The translations under genes and the position numbers were made by a program. Below are positions 1 through 5,558 of a stretch of 7,429 nt of DNA, piece after piece. The notes under the pieces are model-generated. The model had not been told where the DNA came from, searched no databases, and saw only the letters and a program-made list of their open reading frames with translations. Origin of the DNA: Chloroflexota bacterium (lineage in GTDB: Bacteria; Chloroflexota; Limnocylindria; QHBO01); contig VBJX01000047.1 in NCBI GenBank assembly GCA_005879775.1, positions 4,851 to 12,279 of the forward strand, read 5' to 3'. Position 1 is the stretch's first letter; each line of letters begins with the position of its first letter.

Positions 1-678
1 GCTCGGACTCGCGCTCGGCACCGGCGAAGACGCGCTGTTCTGCGGATCGGGAGTCGAGCGAATCGTGAAGTCGCTGGCGTTGGCATCGGTGTCCTGGCCC
101 GATCCGGCGCTGCCGCCCGGCAGTCGCTCCAGGCTGCTGCCGGCGGCCGGCGCGGGGGCGGCCGGCGGCTCTTGCCAGGTGCTGGCCGCCGTTCCCCAGC
201 CAACCGCGTCGATCGCCGTCGCGGCGCCCTGGACGCGGAGCGCCACGCTGCCGCCGGTTGCCGCAAGCCCACTCGCGTACGCAACATCGGCGAGCGCCAG
301 GAAGGCGCCCGCGTCGTTGGCAAGCAGCAGGTGGCCCCCGGCGGGAATCCCCGCGGCACCCGATGCCCAGGCCGCCTTGCGGGTCACCGTGGCGCCGCTG
401 GCCGTCACGTAGACGACCTCGAGCCCGTCGAGGGGAAGCGTGCCGGCGCTTGGGTTGTAGAGCTCGATGAATTCGTCCGAGGCGCTCGAGCCCCCGGTCA
501 TCACCTCGCTGAGGACGAGATGAGCGGTCGGCAGCGAAGGCAACGACAGGCTGCCCGCGTCGAGCTGCGCGCTGAGCGGAAAGGCAGCCGTCCGCCCGAT
601 GGCCAAGAGGAGTACGACGACGGAGATGAACGCGGCCGCGGGGCGGCGCACGGCAGGACGGGGAACCACTGGATGCAC
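1..678 (-). CDS. Exported lamin-tail-domain (LTD) protein, C-terminus beyond window
   Basis: The frame is open from a GTG at 678-676 to the left edge (226 codons), so the C-terminus is missing. I chose this GTG because GAGGTGG (689-683) sits 7 nt upstream of it and an in-frame TAA lies further upstream (near 737); no in-frame ATG precedes the conserved domain. Residues about 7-12 are basic and 14-28 hydrophobic (AAAFISVVVLLLAIG), consistent with a signal peptide or N-terminal anchor. An LTD fold follows at about 52-215: SEVMTGG, then the hallmark DEFIELYNP (68-76), GLEVVYV, AGGHLLLAND, DAVGWGTA, SSLERLPGG, a DTDANASDF motif and TPDPQNS. A Ser/Pro-rich linker then starts, suggesting more domains beyond the window. 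LTDs in bacteria occur in secreted or surface proteins, often beside nuclease or adhesion modules. The family call is secure; the function of the full protein cannot be seen. Confidence 0.85.
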   Translation of the reverse strand, partial: MHPVVPRPAVRRPAAAFISVVVLLLAIGRTAAFPLSAQLDAGSLSLPSLPTAHLVLSEVMTGGSSASDEFIELYNPSAGTLPLDGLEVVYVTASGATVTRKAAWASGAAGIPAGGHLLLANDAGAFLALADVAYASGLAATGGSVALRVQGAATAIDAVGWGTAASTWQEPPAAPAPAAGSSLERLPGGSAGSGQDTDANASDFTIRSTPDPQNSASSPVPSASPS

Positions 679-732
679 GACACCACCTCGGCTGCGGAGG
701 CGGGCAGGTCGGCGTAGAGGATGGTCCGGAGC

Positions 733-765
733 GGCTTACCGTCGGGTTAGCCCGGGCTTAGCGTC
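733..765. repeat. Three tandem 11-bp direct repeats, candidate response-regulator site
   Basis: Three consecutive 11-mers start at 733, 744 and 755: GGCTTACCGTC, GGGTTAGCCCG and GGCTTAGCGTC. The first and third differ at one position; all three keep GG-TTA in the same phase. The array ends 3 bp before the TACAAT box at 769 and sits between divergent genes. Direct repeats at one-helical-turn spacing next to a -10 box are the usual architecture of OmpR/PhoB-family winged-helix sites (for example PHO boxes). The actual regulator is unknown. A 10-bp palindrome, AGCCCGGGCT (749-758), lies across repeats two and three. Confidence 0.5.
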
Positions 766-768
766 GCG

Positions 769-774
769 TACAAT
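769..774 (+). promoter_or_regulatory. -10 box for the 784 gene, leaderless transcript likely
   Basis: TACAAT matches the sigma-70 -10 consensus at five of six positions. The expected transcription start, about 7 nt downstream, falls at about 781, only about 3 nt before the ATG at 784. There is no Shine-Dalgarno-like sequence in 775-783. The best -35 match (TTAGCC, 747-752, 16-bp spacer) is weak and overlaps the 11-bp repeats, so activation by a bound regulator is plausible. Confidence 0.5.
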
Positions 775-783
775 CGCCGCCCG

Positions 784-1440
784 ATGTCGAAGAGATCGAA
801 CCGCGACACTGCCGCCCGTGCCGAGGCGAGACGCCGCGCGCGACTGGCCGCCCAGGGTCGCGCGCCCGATGACGACCAGGAGACCGATGACGCGGCAACA
901 GCTGCACGAGCTCCCCTGCCGGGACTGCTGCAGCGCATCTTCCCCCCGGCTCCTCCGATCCCCGGCAAGCCCGACCCCCTCGCCGGCTTCCACTACGCCG
1001 GCCGCTGGCGCGCCCTTGTCTCGAGCCTCTGGCTGATCCCCCGCAACCCGATCGCCGGCGCCGGGATGGGGGTCGTGTGGGCCGCCGCCTGGATCTCCAC
1101 CTATCTCTACGGTCAGACCCTCCCGGGCACCATCGCCTCGTTCGTCTCGTTCGGATCGCTCGTCGCCGCGGGCTGGATCGGCTGGCAGCGACCATGGCTC
1201 TACGGGCTCACGGCCTCGGTGATCGGCTACGCGATCTTCTCGCCCTTCTTCGTCCTCTACGTGGGTCCGCAGGTCGCCTCACAGGGAGGAAGCACGAGCG
1301 CCATCGCCGAGTTCCTTGCCGTCAACGGGACGATGCAGGCGGTCATCGGCTCGCTCGCCGGCTTCTACGGTGGCTACCTTCGGCGCCGCATGGCCGATCC
1401 AACCCTGCGTCGAGCCACGCCCCAGTCCCGACGCCGCTAG
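784..1440 (+). CDS. Unrecognised four-helix integral membrane protein
   Basis: This is a 218-residue protein starting at ATG 784 and ending at TAG 1438-1440. I do not recognise a family. Residues 1-45 are highly charged: a basic stretch at about 10-21 (ARAEARRRARLA) is followed by an acidic patch (DDDQETDD, about 29-36). Residues 45-65 are proline-rich (PPAPPIPGKPDP). Four hydrophobic segments follow at about 91-109, 115-133, 139-160 and 176-199, and the C-terminus is strongly basic (RRRM...RRR). By the positive-inside rule both termini should be cytoplasmic. The protein ends only 10 bp before the carB stop codon on the opposite strand and occupies the space where the rest of a full-length carB would lie. 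Its apparent -10 box is close enough to the ATG to imply a leaderless message. Coding is supported by the membrane-protein pattern; its role is unknown. Confidence 0.75.
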   Translation: MSKRSNRDTAARAEARRRARLAAQGRAPDDDQETDDAATAARAPLPGLLQRIFPPAPPIPGKPDPLAGFHYAGRWRALVSSLWLIPRNPIAGAGMGVVWAAAWISTYLYGQTLPGTIASFVSFGSLVAAGWIGWQRPWLYGLTASVIGYAIFSPFFVLYVGPQVASQGGSTSAIAEFLAVNGTMQAVIGSLAGFYGGYLRRRMADPTLRRATPQSRRR

Positions 1441-1454
1441 CCCGTCGCCGCTAG
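1427..1454. repeat. 14-bp tandem duplication holding both convergent stop codons
   Basis: The unit CCCG(A/T)CGCCGCTAG occurs at 1427-1440 and again at 1441-1454, with one difference in 14. Each copy ends in the palindromic GCTAGC. The first copy supplies the TAG of the membrane-protein gene (1438-1440); the second supplies the TAG of carB on the other strand (1453-1451). The two GCTAGC copies could also pair as a 6-bp stem with an 8-nt loop, but no T-tract follows on either strand. Confidence 0.8.
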
Positions 1455-4258
1455 CCACTTTCCGCAGCAGGGGCATGCGCCGCCGCCGCGGCCAGCGCCA
1501 AGGCACTCGCCTCTGGGTAGCTCGGCGCCAGCCCGAGGACCTCGCCGGTGGAGCGCATCTCCGGCCCCAGCCCAGCATCCACGCCCGGAAGCCGCCAGAG
1601 CGACCCCACCGGGGCCTTGACGGCCACCAGCGCCGCGTCTGGAGCGAGGCCCGGCTGCCAGCCCACCTCCGCCAGGCTGGCGCCGAGGGCGCAGCGCACC
1701 GCTGCGGCCACGACGTCCCGCCCGAGCGCCTTGGCCACGATCGGCACCGTGCGACTGGCGCGCGGGTTGGCCTCGATGACCGTGACGCGCTCCCCCGAGA
1801 CGATCATCTGGACGTTGAGGATGCCGCGCAGGCCGAGCGCCAGCGCGATGCGCCCGGCCACCGCCGCGGCCCGCTCCTGCACGTGGCGTGAGAGGCGCTG
1901 CGGGGGCAGGACCGCCACCGAGTCGCCGGAATGGACTCCAGGCGCATCGAGCTGCTCGAGGATGCCCGGCACGCACCAGTCGACACCGTCGCAGATCGCG
2001 TCGACGTCCAGCTCGATCCCCTCCACCATCTCGTCGACGCGCAACGGCCATCCGATCTCGGTGGCCAGCAGCGATGCCACGTCCGCATCCGAGCGCAGGA
2101 CCGCGATCCCCCGACCCCCGATCACCCACGAGGGCCGCACGATGACCGGCAGCCCGATCTCCGCGATCGCCGCCCGCAGCTCCTCCGGGGTGGCTGCAAG
2201 CTGGCCACGCGGCCCGGCAATCCCCAGCTCGTCGAGGAGGCCGGCGAATCGCTCGCGGTCCTCGGTCAGCTCGATCGCCTCCGCGGTCAGCCCGGCGATC
2301 GGCACATCGGCGTAGGCGAGCTCCTTGGCCAGGTCGATGGCGGTCTGCCCGCCGAAGGTGAGCACCACGTGTGGCGGCTCGCCGGTGAGCGCGCGCTCGT
2401 GGTCGATGACGTCGAGCACGCTCTCGATGTCGAGCGGCTCGAAGTAGAGACGGCTGCAGGCGTCGTAGTCGGTGCTCACCGTCTCGGGGTTGTTGTTGAT
2501 CACCACAGCGTCGAGGCCCATCGCCCGGATCGCCCACGCGGCGCGCACGCTGCAATAGTCGAACTCGATCCCCTGCCCGATCCGGATCGGGCCTGAGCCG
2601 ACCACGATGACGCTCCGTCCGTTCGCCAGCGGCGCCACCTCCTCATCGGCGTACGAGGAGTAGAAGTAGGGCGTCTCGGCCGGGAACTCTCCGGCGCAGG
2701 TGTCCACCCGGCGGTAGGCGGGGGCGATCCCGGCTCGCACCCGCGCGCGGCGGATCGCGACCGGGGGGACCCCGGCGATCTCGGCGACCGTGGCGTCGCC
2801 GAACCCTGCGCGCTTGGCATCGAGCAGCGGGCGTCCAACCAGGCCACGCTCGGTCTCGACCAGCTCCGCCAGGCGCTCCGTGAACCATGGCGCAATCCCG
2901 GTGATCGAGCTCAAAGCGGAGGCATCGGCCCAGCCGTGGCGCAGCAGCGCCACCATCCGCCACAGGCGCGTGTCGCTCGGCGCCAGGAACGCATCGAGAT
3001 CTTCCTGAGCCCGATGCGAGAGGCCCCAGGCCGGGTCCTCCCACAACCAGCCGCGCCCGCGCGGCTCGACCGAGCGGATCGCCTTGAGGAGCGCCGGCCC
3101 GAACTCGCGGTCGATGGCCATCGCCTCGCCGGTGGCCTTCATCTGGATCCCCAGTGAGCGGTCCGCGGCGGGGAACTTGTCGAACGGCCAGCGGGGCAGC
3201 TTGACGACCACGTAGTCGACCGCCGGCTCGAAGGCCGCCGACCCGATCCCGGTCGCCGGGTTGGGGAGCTCGTCGAGCCGCTTGCCCAGGGCGACAAGGG
3301 CCGCGACCCTGGCGATCGGGTAGCCGGTCGCTTTGCTGGCCAACGCACTTGAGCGGCTGACCCGGGGGTTGACTTCGATCACGCGGTAGTCGTCGCCATC
3401 GGGGCGCACCGCCAGCTGGACGTTGCAGCCGCCCTCCAGGCGCAGGACACGCACGATCTTGAGGGCACACCGTCGCAACCGCTGGACGACCGGGTCGGGG
3501 AGGGTCTGGATCGGCGCCACCACGATGCTGTCACCGGTGTGGACGCCCATCGGGTCCAGGTTCTCCATGCCGCAGATGGCGATCGTGGTGTCGGCCGCGT
3601 CGCGCAGGACCTCGAACTCGATCTCGTACCAGCCCAGCAGCGAGCGCTCGACCAGGACCTGCCCGATGGGACTGGCCTTCAGCCCATGCGCGATCCGTTC
3701 GCGTGCCTCGGCGAGCGTGGCCGCGAACCCTCCGCCCCCGCCGCCCAGCGTGAAGGCCGGGCGGACCACCACCGGGCCCCCGAGGTGCTCGACGAACCGC
3801 AGCCCGTCCTCGACCGTCTCGACCACCGCGCTCTCTGGAACCGGCTCACCGATACCGGTCACCAGCGCCCGGAATCCGCCGCGATCCTCCGCCGCGCGGA
3901 CGGCGGCCAGCGGGGTGCCCAGCACCCGAACCCCGCTGCGCTCGAGCACTCCGGCATCGTCCAGGGCCACCGCCAGGTTCAGCCCCGTCTGCCCGCCCAG
4001 GGTTGGAAGCAGGGCGTCCGGGCGATGCTCCTCGATGACGGCGGTCAGGTGCTCGACCGTCAGGGGCCCGATGACGACCGTGCCGCCCACGTCGGGATCG
4101 GTCATCACCGTCGCCGGGTTCGAGTTGACGAGGACGGTCTCGACCCCCTCGCCGCGCAGCGCCAGGCAGGCCTGCACCCCGGCGTAGTCGAACTCGGCGG
4201 CCTGGCCGATGACGATCGGTCCGGAGCCGATCACCAGCACGCGGCGGGGCGCGGTCAC
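1451..4258 (-). CDS. carB: Carbamoyl-phosphate synthase large chain lacking the MGS allosteric domain
   Basis: CarB uses ammonia delivered from CarA, bicarbonate and two ATP to make carbamoyl phosphate for pyrimidine and arginine synthesis, in the cytoplasm. It starts at GTG 4258, overlapping the carA stop by 4 nt (GTGA), which implies translational coupling. The first ATP-grasp half (about 1-396) has GSGPIVIGQAAEFDYAG, RPAFTLGGGGGG and the metal/ATP residues Q281, E295 and N297 in a VIEVNPRVSRSSALASKATG context. An oligomerisation region (about 397-545) contains RRVDTCAGEF. The second half (about 546-925) has GSGPIRIGQGIEFDYCSVRA, R708, GVHSGDS and Q817, E829, N831 in VIEANPRASRTVP. Both catalytic halves therefore look intact. 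The protein ends after PEMRSTGEVLGLAPSYPEAS plus an Ala-rich tail: 935 residues against about 1,070 usually. The roughly 135-residue MGS-like domain that binds UMP/IMP and part of the ornithine site is absent. No remnant is visible in any frame downstream. Confidence 0.97.
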   Translation of the reverse strand: MTAPRRVLVIGSGPIVIGQAAEFDYAGVQACLALRGEGVETVLVNSNPATVMTDPDVGGTVVIGPLTVEHLTAVIEEHRPDALLPTLGGQTGLNLAVALDDAGVLERSGVRVLGTPLAAVRAAEDRGGFRALVTGIGEPVPESAVVETVEDGLRFVEHLGGPVVVRPAFTLGGGGGGFAATLAEARERIAHGLKASPIGQVLVERSLLGWYEIEFEVLRDAADTTIAICGMENLDPMGVHTGDSIVVAPIQTLPDPVVQRLRRCALKIVRVLRLEGGCNVQLAVRPDGDDYRVIEVNPRVSRSSALASKATGYPIARVAALVALGKRLDELPNPATGIGSAAFEPAVDYVVVKLPRWPFDKFPAADRSLGIQMKATGEAMAIDREFGPALLKAIRSVEPRGRGWLWEDPAWGLSHRAQEDLDAFLAPSDTRLWRMVALLRHGWADASALSSITGIAPWFTERLAELVETERGLVGRPLLDAKRAGFGDATVAEIAGVPPVAIRRARVRAGIAPAYRRVDTCAGEFPAETPYFYSSYADEEVAPLANGRSVIVVGSGPIRIGQGIEFDYCSVRAAWAIRAMGLDAVVINNNPETVSTDYDACSRLYFEPLDIESVLDVIDHERALTGEPPHVVLTFGGQTAIDLAKELAYADVPIAGLTAEAIELTEDRERFAGLLDELGIAGPRGQLAATPEELRAAIAEIGLPVIVRPSWVIGGRGIAVLRSDADVASLLATEIGWPLRVDEMVEGIELDVDAICDGVDWCVPGILEQLDAPGVHSGDSVAVLPPQRLSRHVQERAAAVAGRIALALGLRGILNVQMIVSGERVTVIEANPRASRTVPIVAKALGRDVVAAAVRCALGASLAEVGWQPGLAPDAALVAVKAPVGSLWRLPGVDAGLGPEMRSTGEVLGLAPSYPEASALALAAAAAHAPAAESG

Positions 4259-5424
4259 GAGATGGCGCCGGCGAGCGCAACGTCGAAGACGCGGGCGGCA
4301 TCGATCGGGCCGGGAGCACCCTCGGGGTGGAACTGGACCGATGCAATCCGGCCCGAGGCGTGAGCCAGTCCCTCGACGGTCCCGTCGTTGAGGTCGCGGT
4401 GGCTGACTGCATAGTCCGCGGCGATCAGCTCGGGACCGTCCAGTACGGTGACCTCGTGGTTGTGGGCGCCGATGTCGACGCGTCCGCTCGACAGCTCCAG
4501 CACCGCATGGTTGCCGCCGTGATGGCCGACCGCCAGGCGCTGGGTCCTCGCGCCGGCAGCGAGGGCGAGGAGCTGGTGGCCGAGGCAGATGCCCAGGATC
4601 CGCGGGCCACCGCCGATGGCCCTCGTCGCCAGCTGCGCGACGGTGGCGATCTGCGACGCCATGCGAGCCGGGTCACCGGGTCCGGGAGAGAGGATCACCA
4701 GCTCCGGCTCGGCGGCGGCGACGTCATCCGCGCTGGCGTCATGAGGCAGCACGGTCAGCTCCAGGCCGCGCGTCGCCAACGCGCGCAGGAGTGAGCCCTT
4801 GACCCCGTAGTCGACGAGGACGGCGCGGGCACGGCGCTCCCCGATCGCCGGCATGACCCAGGGGCACGGCGTCGAGACGCCGGCGACGTGGTCGACCGAC
4901 TCCCACGTCGCGCTGCTGCGGGCCTCCTCGACCGCCTTGAGACCCGCGTCGGCGTCCGCTGCGACGCCGCGGATCACAGCGCGCCGGGCGGCACCGCCGC
5001 GCAGCTCCAGGGTCAGGGCCCGGGTGTCGATCCCCTCGAGCGCCGGGATCCCTGCCTCGGTGAGCATCTCTTCGAGTGATCGCCCCGGACCGGCGGGAGG
5101 GGTGATCAGCCGGGTGACGACAAGAGCCCGGGCGTGGACCCTGCTCGATTCCATCTCGTCGCCGCTGATCCGGTAGCTGCCGGCCATCGGGTGGGTGAGC
5201 ACCACGATCTGTCCGGCGTAGGAGGGATCGGTCAGGATCTCGCCCCAGCCGGTGGCCGCGGTGGTGAAGATCAGGTCTCCCTCGGCCGGGACCGCTGCGC
5301 CCCGCAGCCGCCCTCGACGAACACTGCCGCCCTCCAGAGCGAGGAGCCCATCGGGAAACAAAAACGACGCCGGCCGCTCCGTGGCGGGAGGCGTCGTGCG
5401 TTCGGTTCGCGGTACAGCCGTCAT
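4255..5424 (-). CDS. carA: Carbamoyl-phosphate synthase small (glutaminase) chain
   Basis: CarA hydrolyses glutamine and passes ammonia to CarB. The start ATG 5424-5422 is preceded by AAAGGAG (5435-5429) with a 4-nt gap; in-frame starts further upstream lack such support and would run through the promoter region. This gives 389 residues. Residues 25-165 match the CarA N-terminal domain (GLLALEGG, TGWGEILTDPSYAGQIV with S68, ESSRVHA, IDTRALT). The class I glutaminase domain covers about 200-389: SPGPGDP (246-252), nucleophile C280 in GICLGHQLLALA, GHHGGNHAV, and H366/E368 in FHPEGAPGP. The catalytic triad is complete. Two things are odd. The first ~24 residues are an extension rich in T, P, R and E that the family lacks, and its codons form an intrinsic terminator. 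The usual NHGF/NHGY of the glutamine pocket reads NHEV (322-325). carA heads a two-gene operon with carB; no other pyrimidine gene is nearby. Confidence 0.96.
   Translation of the reverse strand: MTAVPRTERTTPPATERPASFLFPDGLLALEGGSVRRGRLRGAAVPAEGDLIFTTAATGWGEILTDPSYAGQIVVLTHPMAGSYRISGDEMESSRVHARALVVTRLITPPAGPGRSLEEMLTEAGIPALEGIDTRALTLELRGGAARRAVIRGVAADADAGLKAVEEARSSATWESVDHVAGVSTPCPWVMPAIGERRARAVLVDYGVKGSLLRALATRGLELTVLPHDASADDVAAAEPELVILSPGPGDPARMASQIATVAQLATRAIGGGPRILGICLGHQLLALAAGARTQRLAVGHHGGNHAVLELSSGRVDIGAHNHEVTVLDGPELIAADYAVSHRDLNDGTVEGLAHASGRIASVQFHPEGAPGPIDAARVFDVALAGAIS
5356..5397 (-). terminator. Intrinsic terminator/attenuator inside the first codons of carA
   Basis: Read on the minus strand, ACGACGCC (5397-5390) pairs perfectly with GGCGTCGT (5371-5364). 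Inside this, CCGC (5387-5384) pairs with GCGG (5377-5374) around a CACGGA loop, with a 2x2 internal loop between the two helices. The stem is followed directly by a T-rich tract, TTTTTGTTT (5364-5356), unusual in such GC-rich DNA. It lies 27 nt after the A of the carA start, over codons 10-23. The other strand has no T-tract, so the signal acts only in the carA direction. As a sequence pattern it is strong; its use as an attenuator is inferred. Confidence 0.7.
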
Positions 5425-5428
5425 GGCG

Positions 5429-5435
5429 CTCCTTT
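5429..5435 (-). promoter_or_regulatory. Ribosome binding site fixing the carA start
   Basis: AAAGGAG lies 4 nt upstream of the ATG at 5424. It is the best Shine-Dalgarno match near any possible carA start. It places the start upstream of the terminator, so translation must pass through the terminator codons. No ATG or GTG exists between the terminator and the conserved start of the CarA domain; a TTG at 5361-5359 lies in the T-tract and has no binding site. Confidence 0.75.
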
Positions 5436-5453
5436 CCGGCATCGCAGTGCCGG
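5436..5453 (-). other. Short hairpin abutting the carA ribosome binding site
   Basis: CCGGCA (5453-5448) and TGCCGG (5441-5436) form a perfect 6-bp stem with a 6-nt loop (CTGCGA) in the predicted leader RNA, ending exactly where AAAGGAG begins. It could modulate ribosome loading or serve as a second element of the leader. It has no T-tract and is not a terminator. I see no PyrR-type consensus in the leader. Confidence 0.4.
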
Positions 5454-5470
5454 CCTTAAAGGACCGCCCC

Positions 5471-5476
5471 AGTGTA
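5471..5476 (-). promoter_or_regulatory. Candidate -10 box of carAB
   Basis: On the minus strand 5476-5471 reads TACACT, four of six matches to TATAAT. Transcription would start near 5464, giving a leader of about 40 nt that holds the hairpin and the ribosome binding site. No good -35 is seen. The box overlaps one arm of the 5474-5514 inverted repeat. Confidence 0.35.
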
Positions 5477-5514
5477 CCGCAGGCAGCCGGCATCGATCGT
5501 GATCGGCGCGGTAC
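5474..5514. repeat. Inverted repeat across the carA/bioY divergent promoters
   Basis: GTACCGC (5474-5480) and GCGGTAC (5508-5514) are perfect inverted copies with a 27-bp gap. Each arm overlaps the predicted -10 of one divergent gene, and the centre of symmetry (5494) is also the midpoint between the two -10 boxes. Inside lies an imperfect palindrome, CGATCGTGATCG (5494-5505). This could be an operator region shared by both genes. It does not resemble the BirA, BioR or BioQ sites I know. Confidence 0.4.
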
Positions 5515-5517
5515 CAT
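5512..5517 (+). promoter_or_regulatory. Candidate -10 box of bioY
   Basis: TACCAT matches four of six positions of the -10 consensus. A start near 5524 would give a leader of about 35 nt that includes the GAGGAG ribosome binding site at 5545-5550. No convincing -35 is visible. Confidence 0.3.
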
Positions 5518-5558
5518 CGCTGACTGGAGCAGGCCTTTTCGCACGAGGAGTCACGCCC

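Noticed and set aside
65..717. Plus-strand open frames across the first 700 bases
   Set aside because: The minus strand encodes a recognisable lamin-tail domain; the plus-strand translations show no domain and are shadows.
758..1450. A frameshifted remnant of the CarB allosteric domain downstream of carB
   Set aside because: I read the minus-strand frames over this stretch and found no MGS-like glycine/threonine-rich motifs; the plus strand carries a coherent membrane protein instead.
1437..2555. 372-codon minus-strand frame overlapping carB in another register
   Set aside because: Arg/Gly/Ala-rich shadow of the second ATP-grasp half; the carB frame itself has all conserved motifs here.
3423..4363. 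Long open frames on the plus strand opposite carB (about 250-275 codons)
   Set aside because: They lie wholly antisense to conserved carB codons, have compositions dominated by R, P, A and S, and show no family motifs; long open antisense frames are expected in GC-rich coding DNA.
5425..5470. PyrR-binding leader or known riboswitch upstream of carA
   Set aside because: The leader is short and I see no PyrR consensus stem-loop or conserved riboswitch core; only a simple 6-bp hairpin is present.
5425..5544. Start of carA at an upstream ATG, giving 429 residues
   Set aside because: The extra 40 residues would be translated from the predicted promoter and leader, have no homology to CarA, and lack a ribosome binding site; the ATG at 5424 has AAAGGAG.
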